The position numbers were made by a program, and so were the translations under genes. Shown here one piece after another: positions 28,741-39,374 of a DNA stretch of 64,000 nucleotides. The DNA is from Nitrosomonas oligotropha. Its GTDB lineage: Bacteria; Pseudomonadota; Gammaproteobacteria; Burkholderiales; Nitrosomonadaceae. The notes beneath the pieces were generated by a model. The model worked only from the letters and a program-made list of their open reading frames with translations, had not been told where the DNA came from and did not search any database. Within the stretch, counting starts at the first letter, position 1, and each line of letters begins with the position of its first letter. The stretch spans positions 1 to 64,000 of the forward strand of contig NZ_FNOE01000008.1 of assembly GCF_900106555.1 (NCBI RefSeq), read 5' to 3'.

Positions 28741-29829
28741 ATGTTTTCGGCTCATGGACAAAAAAATACCGGAAGAATCATTACAGCTGGCGCGGTAACA
28801 CTGGTGTTGATCTTACTGCTGATTTACATGCAGGGCGGTTTTATCGGCAAGGTGACACCGGGAACGACGCCGCTGACCCGCGAAGCGGATCCGCCGCCCG
28901 GGCTGACGGCAGCCGTAACTGAACAGCAAGTGGGCGACATACTGGCCTGGCCCGGCGTGGTGAAATCCAGAACCGTCGCCGATATCGCGCCCAGATTGAC
29001 AGCCCGGATCGTCGAAATCAAAGTCAACGCGGGCGATACCGTCAAGAAAGGCGATGTAATCGCCCGTCTGGACGAGCGCGATCTCAGGGCGCAAGAAAAA
29101 GCGGCGCTTGCCGCGCTGGCGGGTGCCAATGCGCACGCGGTGCGAAGCAGCGCGGACAAGCAGCGCATCAGCAGTTTGTACGAAAAAGAAGCGGCGACGC
29201 GCGAACGTTATGACGCCGTTGTAGCGCTCGCAAAGGAAGCGCAGGCAAGCGCCGGCCAGGCAAGCGGCGCGTTGAATGAAATCCGGGTGCGGCTGGCCGA
29301 CACGCTGTTGCTGGCGCCTTTCGACGGCATCGTCGTTAAACGCCTGAAACAGCCGGGAGACATGGGAATGCCGGGCGTTCCGGTGGTGACGCTACAGGTG
29401 CCGCGCGGTCTCAGACTGGAGGTCGAGGTACCAGCCGCCTGCGCCGGAGCGTTCCATCCCGGAGAATCGGTGGTGGTAAGGATCGATACGCTCGATCAGA
29501 CTTTCAGCGCAACGATCGACGAAATCATTCCGGAAATGGATGCCCATACGCACTCGCAACTGATCAAAATCGCACTGCCTGCGGTTGAAGGTCTGAAACC
29601 GGGGCACTTTGGCTGGCTGAAACAGGCTTGCGAAGAACATACCGCATTGCTGATACCGGCCAGCGCCGTGCAGTACCTCGGCCAGCTGGAAATCGTCCGG
29701 GTGCTGTCCAACGGGCGGCAGTCCACGCGCCATATCCGCACCGGCAAAACCTTTGGCGACCGGGTCGAAGTCATTTCCGGTTTGCATGCGGGCGAAATCG
29801 TCATGTCCGATCCCCGGCAGGCACAGTGA
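28741..29829 (+). CDS. RND efflux periplasmic adaptor (HlyD/AcrA type)
   Basis: The 362-residue membrane fusion protein has an N-terminal anchor (TAGAVTLVLILLLIYM), a lipoyl-like half motif ITARIVEIKVNAGDTVKKGDVIARLDERDL, a helical hairpin (29090-29270), the second lipoyl half LLAPFDGIVVKRLKQPGDMG, and beta-barrel and membrane-proximal parts. It joins the TolC protein to the RND permease. Its stop overlaps the permease start by one base (TGATG), giving translational coupling. Confidence 0.93.
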   Translation: MFSAHGQKNTGRIITAGAVTLVLILLLIYMQGGFIGKVTPGTTPLTREADPPPGLTAAVTEQQVGDILAWPGVVKSRTVADIAPRLTARIVEIKVNAGDTVKKGDVIARLDERDLRAQEKAALAALAGANAHAVRSSADKQRISSLYEKEAATRERYDAVVALAKEAQASAGQASGALNEIRVRLADTLLLAPFDGIVVKRLKQPGDMGMPGVPVVTLQVPRGLRLEVEVPAACAGAFHPGESVVVRIDTLDQTFSATIDEIIPEMDAHTHSQLIKIALPAVEGLKPGHFGWLKQACEEHTALLIPASAVQYLGQLEIVRVLSNGRQSTRHIRTGKTFGDRVEVISGLHAGEIVMSDPRQAQ

Positions 29830-32800
29830 TGGACAATGACAATAAACAGAACGCCAGACATGGTCTGACGACCCGGATCGTTAAGGTTTTCACGACCTCC
29901 CAGCTTTCCATCCTGTTTCTGATCATCTCGATGCTGGCGGGCGCGGTTGCGCTGATACTGACACCGCGCGAGGAAGATCCGCAAATTGTCGTGCCGGTGA
30001 TGGATGTGCTGCTCGAGTACCCCGGCGCGTCGAGCGAAGAAGTGGAAAAACTCGCGGCCACGCCGCTGGAAGTGTTGCTGAAGCAAATCGAGGGCGTGGA
30101 ATACGTGTATTCCGTATCCCGGCCCGGCACCGCAGTAATCACCGTGCGTTACTATGTCGGCCAGAATTACGAGAACAGCCTGATCAAAACCTGGAACAAA
30201 CTGCTGTCCAATCAGCATCTGATTCCACCGGGTGTGACCGGCTGGCGGGTTAATCCGGTCGAAATTGACGATGTGCCAATCGTCTTGCTGACGCTGTCGC
30301 CGCAAAGCGGTCAGCATGATTCCATGGCATTGCGCCGCGTTGCCGATGAACTAATTGTCGCATTCAGGAGCATCGACAATGTGGGCAAAAGCTGGGTAGT
30401 CGGCGGTGAGCAGCGGCGCGTATCAGTTCATGCCGACCCGGCGCGGCTGGCCGTGCATGGCGTTACCTTGAACGAGATCGTGCGGGCGCTGGCTGACACC
30501 AATGTCAATCTGCAAGCCGGCCGATTTGAACGCGGCAACCGCGAAATTCTGCTCGAGGCCGGTCCGCATTTCACTTCGTCTGCGGAAGTCGAAGCCGTCG
30601 TCGTCAAAAGCATCGGCAACCGGCCGGTCTATCTGCGCGATGTCGCGCGCGTCGTCGACGGCCCGGCCGACGTCAGTCATTACACGCGCATCGGTTTCGG
30701 TCCGGCGGTGGAAAACATGATCACGGCCGGACAGGCAACCGGCGCGCAACCGCACACCGGGCAGGAGCGCCAGATGGTGACGCTCGCCATCGCCAAGCGC
30801 AAGGGCAGCAATGCCGTTACGGTGGCCGATGCCGTGCTGGCCATGGCGGGCAAGCTGCACGGTACGCTCGTGCCGCAGGATGTGTTACTGACGGTGACGC
30901 GGAATTACGGCGAAACCGCCAATCACAAGGTCAACGAACTTGTCAAACATCTGTGTTTCGCGATTGTGATCATCATGGCGCTGCTAGCATTCTCGCTCGG
31001 CCCGAAGGAAGCATTCATCGTGTCAATTGCAGTACCGATGACGCTGGCGCTGACACTACTGCTCGATTATCTCACCGGGTATACCATCAACCGGGTCACG
31101 CTGTTTGCGCTGATTCTGTCCCTGGGGCTGCTAGTGGACGATCCGATCGTCGACGTCGAAAACATTCACCGCCATTACCAATTGCGCAAGGAATCGCCGC
31201 TGGATGCCCTGCTGACAGCGGTCGAGGAAGTCAGGCCGCCGACCATACTGGCGACATTCACCGTCATCGTTTCCTTCCTGCCGATGTTTTTCATTACCGG
31301 TATGATGGGACCGTACATGGCGCCGATGGCTTTCAATGTTCCCGTGGCCATGCTCATTTCGCTGATCGTGGCCTTTACCGTCACACCTTGGGCCAGTTAC
31401 AAACTGTTACAAACCGATTATCACAAGCCGCAGCATGAAGCGCCGGCGGAATTCAAACAAACAGCGGTTTACCGCATGTATCACGCCACATTGCACCCGC
31501 TGCTCGCGACACCCGGGCGGGCACGGCTGTTCCTGCTGATCATTCTGGCCGCCTTTGCGGCTTCGGTCATGCTGGCGGTTACCCGAGCCGTGCCTCTGAA
31601 GCTGCTGCCGTTCGATAATAAAAACGAGTTGCAGATCGTCATCGACATGCCGCGCGGCTCGACGCTGGAACAAACCGACGAAGCCGCGCGCGCGCTGGGA
31701 CGCTATCTCGCCACCGTCAATGAAGTCACCGATTATCAAACCTACACCGGCACGGCTTCGCCGATGGATTTCAACGGCATGGTGCGGCGTTACTATCTGC
31801 GCGATAGCGGTTATATGGGCGATGTCCGGATCAACTTGATGCCCAAGGATATGCGCAAGCATCAATCGCATGAAATCGCGCTGCGCATCCGGCCCGAAGT
31901 GGAAAAAATTGGCAAGCAATACGGCGCCAGCCTGAAAATCGTGGAAATCCCGCCCGGTCCGCCGGTGCTGGCCAGCGTGGTGGCGGAAATCTACGGCCCG
32001 CCCGAGGCCCGCATTGCCGATCTGGTGCAAGTCACCCGGCGCGTACGCGGCGATATCGAGACCATCGAAGGGGTTGTCGATACCGATGATTTTTCCGAAG
32101 CGTTGCATGACAAGATTCATTTCCGGCTCGACCGCGAAAAGGCCGCGTTGTCCGGTGTCAATGCCGCACAAGTTGCGGAAGCGTTGCGCATAGCCGCTGC
32201 CGGGCATGTGGCCGGTATCGTGCATGCGGATACCGAGCGCATGCCGCTGGAAATCGTGCTGCAACTGCCGCGCGCACTGCGCTCCTCCGCTGCCGATCTG
32301 CTGGCGCTGCGGGTAAAAAATGTGCAAGGCGCCTTGATCCCTTTGAGTGAAATTGTCACGCCGGTGCCATTACACGCCGACCAGCCGATCTATCACAAGA
32401 ACCTGCGCCGAGTGCATTTCGTCGTGGCCGAAATGGCGGGGCGCAGCCCGGTCGAAGCCATTTTCGATCTGCAGGATATTCTGGCCAAGCGGCCGCTGCC
32501 GGAGGGTTATTCCGTGGAACTCGCCGGTGAAGGGGAATGGAAAATCACCGTCGACGTATTCCGCGATCTCGGTCTGGCTTTTGCGGCCGCACTGGTGATG
32601 ATTTATATCCTGCTGGTCGGCCAGACTGCTTCGCTGACCATGCCACTAGTCATGATGATCGCCATACCGCTGACGATCATTGGCATCATGCCGGGTTTCT
32701 GGCTGCTCAATTGGGTCATGGCTTCGCCCATCGAAGGTTATCCCAATCCGGTTTATTTCACCGCCACGGCGATGATCGGCATGATCGCGCTGGCCGGCAT

Positions 32801-33098
32801 CGTGGTGCGCAATTCCATCATTCTGGTCGATTTCATTGAGCGTATCCGCGCGCGCGGCGATGTCACGTTGCCGGAAGCCTTGATCGAAGCCGGTGCGATC
32901 CGCCTACGCCCCATTTTCCTGACCGCCGGTGCCGCGATGCTCGGCGCGTTCGTGATCATTCTCGATCCGATTTTCTCGGGGCTGGCCTGGAGTTTCATCT
33001 TCGGCATCTTCGCCTCAACATTATTTTCCCTGCTGGTTATTCCGGTGGTCTACTTCCTGATTCACAAACGGAATGGCAGTCATATTGCAGTCCGATAA
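29829..33098 (+). CDS. RND efflux permease (AcrB/HAE family)
   Basis: From ATG 29829 the protein has 1,089 residues, normal for an RND pump that exports drugs or other amphiphiles using the proton gradient. Membrane helix 4 carries LGLLVDDPIVDVENIHRHYQL, with the two proton-relay aspartates of the HAE group. Two large periplasmic loops follow helices 1 and 7, and the C-terminus has GIVVRNSIILVDFIERI, the helix 10 signature. The alanine usual after the aspartate pair (DDAI) is proline here. The frame is open upstream inside the adaptor gene, but the coupled ATG gives the right N-terminus. Substrate is unknown. Confidence 0.93.
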   Translation: MDNDNKQNARHGLTTRIVKVFTTSQLSILFLIISMLAGAVALILTPREEDPQIVVPVMDVLLEYPGASSEEVEKLAATPLEVLLKQIEGVEYVYSVSRPGTAVITVRYYVGQNYENSLIKTWNKLLSNQHLIPPGVTGWRVNPVEIDDVPIVLLTLSPQSGQHDSMALRRVADELIVAFRSIDNVGKSWVVGGEQRRVSVHADPARLAVHGVTLNEIVRALADTNVNLQAGRFERGNREILLEAGPHFTSSAEVEAVVVKSIGNRPVYLRDVARVVDGPADVSHYTRIGFGPAVENMITAGQATGAQPHTGQERQMVTLAIAKRKGSNAVTVADAVLAMAGKLHGTLVPQDVLLTVTRNYGETANHKVNELVKHLCFAIVIIMALLAFSLGPKEAFIVSIAVPMTLALTLLLDYLTGYTINRVTLFALILSLGLLVDDPIVDVENIHRHYQLRKESPLDALLTAVEEVRPPTILATFTVIVSFLPMFFITGMMGPYMAPMAFNVPVAMLISLIVAFTVTPWASYKLLQTDYHKPQHEAPAEFKQTAVYRMYHATLHPLLATPGRARLFLLIILAAFAASVMLAVTRAVPLKLLPFDNKNELQIVIDMPRGSTLEQTDEAARALGRYLATVNEVTDYQTYTGTASPMDFNGMVRRYYLRDSGYMGDVRINLMPKDMRKHQSHEIALRIRPEVEKIGKQYGASLKIVEIPPGPPVLASVVAEIYGPPEARIADLVQVTRRVRGDIETIEGVVDTDDFSEALHDKIHFRLDREKAALSGVNAAQVAEALRIAAAGHVAGIVHADTERMPLEIVLQLPRALRSSAADLLALRVKNVQGALIPLSEIVTPVPLHADQPIYHKNLRRVHFVVAEMAGRSPVEAIFDLQDILAKRPLPEGYSVELAGEGEWKITVDVFRDLGLAFAAALVMIYILLVGQTASLTMPLVMMIAIPLTIIGIMPGFWLLNWVMASPIEGYPNPVYFTATAMIGMIALAGIVVRNSIILVDFIERIRARGDVTLPEALIEAGAIRLRPIFLTAGAAMLGAFVIILDPIFSGLAWSFIFGIFASTLFSLLVIPVVYFLIHKRNGSHIAVR

Positions 33099-33384
33099 TT
33101 CCGGATGTGTCATTGACTCGATCAACCAGAGCGTTTTGATCCGGTTTTTTATTTTCTTGCCTGCGTCAAGAAATTAGTTTCCGCCGCACGCAGCAAGCGT
33201 TGAAACCCGGTCCCGTGAAATTCTTCAGCAATCCGGAATTACCGGCAGACATCGATTCTTATCCATTTTTTGCGCAAACATTCTCTTGTAAATCGCCGCA
33301 CCCGTTGCAGCTTCTACACTCGCCGCCATCTTGTACTATAATGCCCCACTATCCGGAAATTCATATCCTTATCAAACGAAAGCC
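33099..33384. other. Intergenic region between RND permease and proA, with a weak terminator candidate
   Basis: A short hairpin (arms gatcaa 33120-33125 and ttgatc 33136-33141) followed by a T-run (33144-33149) could end the efflux operon on the plus strand. The rest probably holds the proA promoter; nothing else is recognised. Confidence 0.35.
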
Positions 33385-34650
33385 ATGAACACCATAGACA
33401 TCAAAAGTTACATGCAATCCGTCGGACAGGAAGCGCGTGCGGCATCGCGGTTGGTTGCAAAAGCGGATACGGCGGCGAAAAATCGCGCGCTGACGGCGAT
33501 GGCGCAGGCCATCCGGCGCGACGAAGCGCTGTTGCTGGCGGCGAACGCCAAGGATCTGGACAATGCGCGCGCCAAAGGCTTGGAGGCGTCGATGATCGAC
33601 CGTCTGACGTTGTCGGCCAAGGGCGTGGCGACGATGGCGGAGGGTTTGTTGCAGATTGCCGCGTTGGCCGATCCGGTGGGCGAAATCAGCGGACTGAATT
33701 ACCGCCCGTCCGGCATTCAGGTGGGGAAAATGCGCGTGCCTTTGGGTGTCATCGGCATCATTTACGAAGCGCGTCCGAACGTTACCGCCGATGCTGCAGG
33801 GTTATGCCTGAAAGCCGGTAATGCGGCGATTTTGCGCGGCGGTTCGGAAGCAATTCACAGCAATCAGGCGATTGCCGCGTGCGTCAAGGAAGGTTTGCGT
33901 TCAGCCGGTTTGCCGGAAAGCGCGGTACAGGTGATCGAAACCACCGACCGCGCAGCGGTGGGTGAGCTGATCACGATGAAGGATTTCGTCGATGTCATCG
34001 TGCCGCGCGGCGGCAAGGGGCTGATCGAACGCATTGCCAACGAGGCACGCATTCCGGTGATCAAGCATCTGGACGGTGTTTGCCATGTCTACATCGACGA
34101 TCAAGCGGATTTCGATAAAGCGATCCGCATCGCCGACAACGCCAAAACGCAGCGCTACGGCACTTGCAATACGATGGAGACGTTGCTGATCCACGAAGGC
34201 ATTGTAGAGAAAATTCTGCCCGCGCTGAGCAAGATTTATTTCGACAAGGGCGTTGAATTGCGCGGCGACGCAGCGGCGCGCGGCATCGTTGCGCAAATCA
34301 AGGAAGCCACGGAACAGGATTGGTACGAGGAATATCTTGCGCCGATTCTCAGCATCCGCGTTGTCGACGGATTGGATCAGGCGATCGATCACATCACGAA
34401 ATACGGTTCGCAGCACACCGATGCGATCGTCACAGAGAATTACACGCACGCACGGCGTTTTCTGCGCGAAGTCGATTCCAGCTCGGTGATGGTCAATACC
34501 ACGACACGTTTTGCCGACGGATTTGAATACGGTCTGGGTGCGGAGATCGGCATTTCAACCGACAAAATCCACGCACGCGGCCCGGTCGGTCTGGAAGGAT
34601 TGACCAGCCAGAAATTTATCGTGCTGGGCGACGGCCAGCTGCGGCAGTAA
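33385..34650 (+). CDS. proA: Gamma-glutamyl phosphate reductase
   Basis: ProA reduces gamma-glutamyl phosphate to glutamate semialdehyde with NADPH, the second step of proline synthesis. The 421-residue protein has the catalytic cysteine C261 in [14 protein letters not shown], the preceding [14 protein letters not shown] and [18 protein letters not shown] segments, and the C-terminal family signature [23 protein letters not shown] 33385 is the start that yields the standard N-terminus; the frame is open for 18 more codons upstream. proB is not in the window. Confidence 0.96.
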   Translation: MNTIDIKSYMQSVGQEARAASRLVAKADTAAKNRALTAMAQAIRRDEALLLAANAKDLDNARAKGLEASMIDRLTLSAKGVATMAEGLLQIAALADPVGEISGLNYRPSGIQVGKMRVPLGVIGIIYEARPNVTADAAGLCLKAGNAAILRGGSEAIHSNQAIAACVKEGLRSAGLPESAVQVIETTDRAAVGELITMKDFVDVIVPRGGKGLIERIANEARIPVIKHLDGVCHVYIDDQADFDKAIRIADNAKTQRYGTCNTMETLLIHEGIVEKILPALSKIYFDKGVELRGDAAARGIVAQIKEATEQDWYEEYLAPILSIRVVDGLDQAIDHITKYGSQHTDAIVTENYTHARRFLREVDSSSVMVNTTTRFADGFEYGLGAEIGISTDKIHARGPVGLEGLTSQKFIVLGDGQLRQ

Positions 34651-34709
34651 CCCGCTGCCAGCCGGTTTGATAACGCGTAAGCCAACGCTCATTGCAGCCA
34701 AAGGATGTC

Positions 34710-36446
34710 ATGACGCAAGTTGTTGAAATAAAAATTCCCGATATCGGCGATTTCAAGGATGTTCCGGTCATCGAAGTGCTCGTTGCGCCCGGTGACAAGG
34801 TTGAGAAGGAAACTTCGCTCATCACGCTGGAAACCGAAAAAGCTTCGCTGGAAGTGCCCGCGCCGCAAGCCGGAGTGGTGCAAGACATTAAGGTCAAAGT
34901 CGGCGATAAAGTGTCGGAAGGAACTGTCATCCTGACGCTGGCAGCCACAGCGCAATCCACGCAAACGGCGCGTCCCCAAACAACAAGCGCAGCGCCGGAA
35001 AACGCGCCATCCGCACCCGTGCAGCCCATCGGACCAAGCGATATGCACGCCGATGTCGTGGTGCTCGGCGCGGGACCGGGCGGTTATACCGCCGCTTTCC
35101 GCGCGGCCGATCTGGGCAAGAAAGTCATCTTGATCGAACGTTATCCAACACTCGGCGGCGTGTGCCTGAATGTCGGCTGCATTCCGTCGAAAGCGTTGCT
35201 GCACGCGGCGAAAGTCATTACCGACGCAGACGAAGCGACAGCGCACGGCATTGTGTTCGGCAAAGCGCAGATCGACCTCGACAAGCTGCGCAGCTGGAAA
35301 GAATCGGTCATCGCTAAGCTGACCAAAGGATTGAAAGCGCTTGCCAAGCAGCGCAAAGTCGAAGTTGTGCACGGCAACGGAAAGTTTGTCACAGGCCACA
35401 GCATTCAGGTCGAAACGGCGGAAGGTTCGAAAACCATTTCGTTCGAGCACTGCATCATCGCCGCTGGTTCCAGCGTCACGCGTATTCCCGGTTTTCCGTA
35501 CGACGATCCGCGCCTGATCGATTCCACCGGCGCGCTGGCGCTGAACGATGTGCCGCAGCGCATGCTGATTATCGGCGGCGGCATCATCGGCCTGGAAATG
35601 GCCACAGTTTATTCCGCGCTGGGCAGTAAAATCAGCGTGGTGGAATGGATGGATCAATTGATTCCGGGCGCCGATCCAGATCTGGTCAAACCGTTGCACC
35701 GCCGCATCGGCAAACGCTATGAAGCGATTTATCTGAAAACCAAAGTCACCAAAATAGAAGCCGCCGAAGCCGGGTTGACCGTTACTTTTGAGGGTGACAA
35801 AGCACCGCAGCCGCAAACGTACGATCGCATTCTGCTGGCGGTTGGGCGCCGTCCCAATGGGCGCGAAATTGGCGCCGAAGCAATCGGCATTCAGGTCAAC
35901 GAACGCGGATTTATCCCAGTGGATCAGCAGATGCGCACCAATCTGCCGCATATTTTCGCCATCGGCGATATCGCCGGTGAACCGATGCTGGCGCACAAAG
36001 CCACGTACGAAGGCAAGCTGGCCGCCGAAGTGATCGCCGGACATAAAGTAGCTTTCGACGCACGCACCATTCCGTCGGTCGCGTACACCGACCCGGAAAT
36101 CGCCTGGATGGGATTGACCGAGAAAGAGGCGATCAAACAGGGTATCGATTACGAAAAAGCCGTCTTCCCTTGGGCTGCCAGCGGCCGCGCGATTTCGATG
36201 GCGCGCGAGGAAGGCTTGACGCAACTGCTGCTGGATAAAACCACGCGCCGGATACTCGGCGCTGGCATGACCGGCATCAACGCCGGTGAATTGATTGCCG
36301 AAACCGTACTGGCGCTGGAGATGGGCGCGGACATGCAGGATCTCAGCCTGACCATCCATCCGCATCCGACGCTATCGGAAACCGTGCTGTTTGCTGCGGA
36401 GATGGCAGAAGGAACTATTACCGATCTTTTCCTACCCAAGAAATAG
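34710..36446 (+). CDS. lpdA: Dihydrolipoyl dehydrogenase with N-terminal lipoyl domain
   Basis: This E3 subunit reoxidises lipoamide in 2-oxoacid dehydrogenase complexes, passing electrons to NAD. The 578 residues comprise a lipoyl domain (1-80; lipoylated K44 in ETEKASLEV), an Ala/Pro/Gln-rich linker, and the flavin core with [20 protein letters not shown], the redox disulfide C152-C157 in [15 protein letters not shown], the NAD fold [17 protein letters not shown] and the dimer-interface [11 protein letters not shown] 34710 with AAGGA just upstream is preferred to TTG 34692. E1 and E2 genes are not next to it. It follows proA by 59 bases. Confidence 0.95.
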   Translation: MTQVVEIKIPDIGDFKDVPVIEVLVAPGDKVEKETSLITLETEKASLEVPAPQAGVVQDIKVKVGDKVSEGTVILTLAATAQSTQTARPQTTSAAPENAPSAPVQPIGPSDMHADVVVLGAGPGGYTAAFRAADLGKKVILIERYPTLGGVCLNVGCIPSKALLHAAKVITDADEATAHGIVFGKAQIDLDKLRSWKESVIAKLTKGLKALAKQRKVEVVHGNGKFVTGHSIQVETAEGSKTISFEHCIIAAGSSVTRIPGFPYDDPRLIDSTGALALNDVPQRMLIIGGGIIGLEMATVYSALGSKISVVEWMDQLIPGADPDLVKPLHRRIGKRYEAIYLKTKVTKIEAAEAGLTVTFEGDKAPQPQTYDRILLAVGRRPNGREIGAEAIGIQVNERGFIPVDQQMRTNLPHIFAIGDIAGEPMLAHKATYEGKLAAEVIAGHKVAFDARTIPSVAYTDPEIAWMGLTEKEAIKQGIDYEKAVFPWAASGRAISMAREEGLTQLLLDKTTRRILGAGMTGINAGELIAETVLALEMGADMQDLSLTIHPHPTLSETVLFAAEMAEGTITDLFLPKK

Positions 36447-36514
36447 CCTTCTGCACCGGCACTGACTTCCCGTTCCGATCCCATAATGAACTCTTACTTG
36501 TTACCGCATTGATC

Positions 36515-36913
36515 ATGATCTCAAAAAAAACCTTTCTGCTTTTATCCGCATGGCTGATGGTCTTAACCGGATTCATCGGCCAAGCATGGGCAACGCATAT
36601 ATCCCAGCCCATTCTGACCGATCCCAAGACGCACTATGCCGCCGGTGAAACCGTCATTCTGCACGGCAGGGTGGACTACAACGAACAACCGGCACCCGAT
36701 GTTTTGCTCAACTTTAAATTAACCCGTGCTGACGGATCGGTAGCTGCCGATCAATCCTATCCAAGCGATCAAAACGGGCTATTTGAATTCAAATTCGATA
36801 CCCGCAACGAAAAAGCGGGCAGTTATCAATTCACGGTAACGTCACACTGTCTGGAAATTCACCGCTACGCCTGCACGTACAAAAACCAGACCTTATCTAT
36901 CCAACTACAATAA
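36515..36913 (+). CDS. Small exported beta-sandwich protein
   Basis: The 132-residue product has a signal peptide (KTFLLLSAWLMVLTGFIGQAWA) and a single Ig-like domain of the macroglobulin MG2 kind: HYAAGETVILHGRVDYNEQPAPDV, then a middle strand FKLTRADGSVAADQSYP and FEFKFDTRNEKAGSYQFTV. A cysteine pair (SHCLEIHRYACTY) could form a disulfide. Such domains occur in secreted adhesive or protease-inhibitor proteins. The role here is unknown; it stands 68 bases after the dehydrogenase gene. Confidence 0.7.
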   Translation: MISKKTFLLLSAWLMVLTGFIGQAWATHISQPILTDPKTHYAAGETVILHGRVDYNEQPAPDVLLNFKLTRADGSVAADQSYPSDQNGLFEFKFDTRNEKAGSYQFTVTSHCLEIHRYACTYKNQTLSIQLQ

Positions 36914-37062
36914 CAGAGCACACAATTATCTTGCCGATAAACCGCTGTATCCGCCTTATTGACGGACATTGCAATGAGGCATCCGGCACAACCGGCCCGC
37001 TTTACGGGTACCATTTATTCAGCAGTAATGCCATACTCTCGAAGAATTAGAAAAACACGGTC

Positions 37063-37824
37063 ATGAGAATCGCTCATTTATACAACTTCACTCAAATTTC
37101 CGGCCATTGCTTAATCATACTGCTCGCGTGCTTCATGCTATCCGCTTGCAATCCGCAGACCGATCCATTATCGGAACGCGAAGCCCGCGTCAATGCGCGC
37201 GAATCCGAACTGGTCACATTGTTCGCTGAATTGGTCGAGCTGAAAAAATCGCTGGAAAAAGATCAACCGGACAAACATTCCGTTGGCGAAAACAATCCTC
37301 GCGCCCCCAATGTGGATGGCTGCGTTTGCGAGAATACGGAAGCATCCTCTGTTCTGAAAGACACCGGAAAAATCGACGCAAAAACCGTGCTGGGCGGCAT
37401 AGAAATGGTTCATCTTGATCCGCCTGGCCTTGAATTCAGCGCACGTATCGATACCGGCGCGCAAACATCGTCGTTAAATGCGCTGGATATTGTCGAATTC
37501 GAACGGGATGGAAAACCCTTTGTAAAATTCAATTTAATTCACCCCCAAACTGGGGAGAAAATAGAACTCACCCGGCGTCTGCGCCGTTACGCGCGCGTCA
37601 AGGAGCTGAGAAGCCAAGAATCGCAGCGGCGTCCGGTGGTCAGAATGCGCGTGATACTGGCCGATATTGATGAGCAAATCAATTTCACCTTGGAAAATCG
37701 CAGCCGGTTTAAACACCAGGTGCTGATCGGACGCAACTTGCTGCAAGATCTGGCCATTGTCGATGTCAGCAAGAAACCCGATTCCGTTACAGCCGATAAT
37801 TCCGCAGACGCCACGACAAAATAA
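37063..37824 (+). CDS. Lipoprotein with retropepsin-like (RimK-associated) protease domain
   Basis: The 253-residue protein has a lipoprotein-type signal (LIILLACFMLSAC), a coiled-coil stretch (ESELVTLFAELVELKKSLEKD) and a C-terminal retropepsin-like domain with the active-site motif IDTGAQTSSLNALDI (D130) and the flap-to-end segment HQVLIGRNLLQDLAIVDVS. This family, long listed as ATP-dependent zinc protease or DUF785, is regularly encoded with a transglutaminase-7TM protein and an ATP-grasp ligase, as here. It probably acts in the periplasm on a peptide product. Its stop overlaps the next start (TAATG). Confidence 0.85.
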   Translation: MRIAHLYNFTQISGHCLIILLACFMLSACNPQTDPLSEREARVNARESELVTLFAELVELKKSLEKDQPDKHSVGENNPRAPNVDGCVCENTEASSVLKDTGKIDAKTVLGGIEMVHLDPPGLEFSARIDTGAQTSSLNALDIVEFERDGKPFVKFNLIHPQTGEKIELTRRLRRYARVKELRSQESQRRPVVRMRVILADIDEQINFTLENRSRFKHQVLIGRNLLQDLAIVDVSKKPDSVTADNSADATTK

Positions 37825-39374
37825 TGTATGCCAAATTAAGACTCTATATTGTAGTCATCCTGCTCCTGGGATTTGGGATCGGCTTGACCTTGTACAAGCA
37901 TTTCGCTTTGGGGTTTCCGTTATCGCCGGATGACAAAAAATCGGTTTGGACCATCGAAGCCAGAATCGATTTTGTTGCACGCGGCGATCCCGTGATCGTT
38001 TCCTTCGCACTGCCGCCGGAAACACCGGATGTTGTTTTCATGGAAGAGGATTTCGCTTCATCCGATTACGGCTTCAGCGAATTGACTTCGCCATCCGGAC
38101 GGCGTGCACAGTGGAGCAAGCGGGTGGCATCCGGCTTGCAGACGGCTTATTATCGCCTGAGCATGTACGAAACCGGACAGATCGCTCATCCGGCTATGGC
38201 GGCGGACCTTCCGTCCGAACCGGAGAAGCCCGAATTTGACGAGGTGCTGAAAACTGCGGCCACTACATTGCTGGATCAGGTACGTAGCAAATCCGCCAAT
38301 ACCGAAATTTTTACCCGGGAACTGATCACCACATTAAATTCCAAAGCGCCCAGCCAGAACTTGAGTTTGCTGATAAACGATCAATCCAGCGAAGATTACA
38401 AAACGCACTTGATCATCAACTTGCTGGCGCTGGAAGGTATCAGTGCACGCATTGTGCGCGGCTTGTACTTGGAAGACGGCCGCCGCAGACAGTCGCTGAC
38501 CAATTTTGTGGAAGTGTATATTGGCAACGAATGGTTGTTGTTCAACCAAAACTCGGGAAAAAGCGGAAAACCGAAAAAATTTCTGGTTTGGCAACGCGGC
38601 GACCAATCTCTGCTGGATGTGGTCGGCGGTAAAAACTCGCAGATATCCTTTTCCATCATCCGCAATGTTCATTCCACCCGGGATCTGGTGGTACGCGACA
38701 GCATGAACAAACAAGCCGGTATCATCGACTTTTCCATTTACAGCCTACCGATTGAGCAGCAGAACGCGTTCAAAATGATTCTGTTACTCCCGATCGGCGC
38801 GTTGATCGTGGTCATCATGCGCTTGCTGATCGGCCTCCGCACGTCCGGCACGTTCATGCCGATCCTGATTGCATTGGCACTGATACAAACCACGTTGCTC
38901 ACCGGTATCATTATTTTTCTGACCGTGGTCGGCACGGGATTGCTGATCCGGTCTTACCTTTCACGCTTGAATTTATTGTTTGTTGCGCGAATCTCAGCGG
39001 TGATCATCGTCGTCATCGCCATTATGGCGAGTATCAGCATCCTCAGTAACAAACTCGGGCTCGATCAGGCCATGACCGTGACGTTCTTCCCGATGATCAT
39101 TTTGGCATGGACCATTGAGCGCATGTCGGTGCTGTGGGAGGAGGACGGCCCCCGGGAGGTTTTCATCCAGGGCGGCGGCAGTTTGTTGACTGCGGTTATT
39201 GCTTATCTATTCATGACCAACCGGACGATTGAATACTTAACCTTTAATTTTCCCGAGCTGATGCTGGTCAATCTGTCGCTGATCCTGATTCTCGGACAAT
39301 ATACCGGTTACCGGTTATCCGAGTTGTACCGTTTCCATGCCCTGGAACGACGTAATGTTGCTGGCAAGCGCTAA
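37824..39374 (+). CDS. Inactive transglutaminase fused to seven membrane helices
   Basis: The 516-residue inner-membrane protein has one N-terminal helix (LYIVVILLLGFGIGLTL), a periplasmic domain (about residues 30-310) containing a transglutaminase-like fold without an obvious Cys-His-Asp triad, and a C-terminal block of about seven helices (from MILLLPIGALIVVIMRLLI to MLVNLSLILILGQYTGY). It is the middle gene of a widespread three-gene cluster with a retropepsin-like protease and an ATP-grasp ligase. It starts at the last base of the preceding gene and overlaps the next by 38 bases, so the three are tightly coupled. Confidence 0.85.
   Translation: MYAKLRLYIVVILLLGFGIGLTLYKHFALGFPLSPDDKKSVWTIEARIDFVARGDPVIVSFALPPETPDVVFMEEDFASSDYGFSELTSPSGRRAQWSKRVASGLQTAYYRLSMYETGQIAHPAMAADLPSEPEKPEFDEVLKTAATTLLDQVRSKSANTEIFTRELITTLNSKAPSQNLSLLINDQSSEDYKTHLIINLLALEGISARIVRGLYLEDGRRRQSLTNFVEVYIGNEWLLFNQNSGKSGKPKKFLVWQRGDQSLLDVVGGKNSQISFSIIRNVHSTRDLVVRDSMNKQAGIIDFSIYSLPIEQQNAFKMILLLPIGALIVVIMRLLIGLRTSGTFMPILIALALIQTTLLTGIIIFLTVVGTGLLIRSYLSRLNLLFVARISAVIIVVIAIMASISILSNKLGLDQAMTVTFFPMIILAWTIERMSVLWEEDGPREVFIQGGGSLLTAVIAYLFMTNRTIEYLTFNFPELMLVNLSLILILGQYTGYRLSELYRFHALERRNVAGKR

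Noticed and set aside
33200..33388. 62-codon frame upstream of proA
   Set aside because: Lies in an intergenic region with a likely promoter, overlaps the proA start and has no protein-like features.
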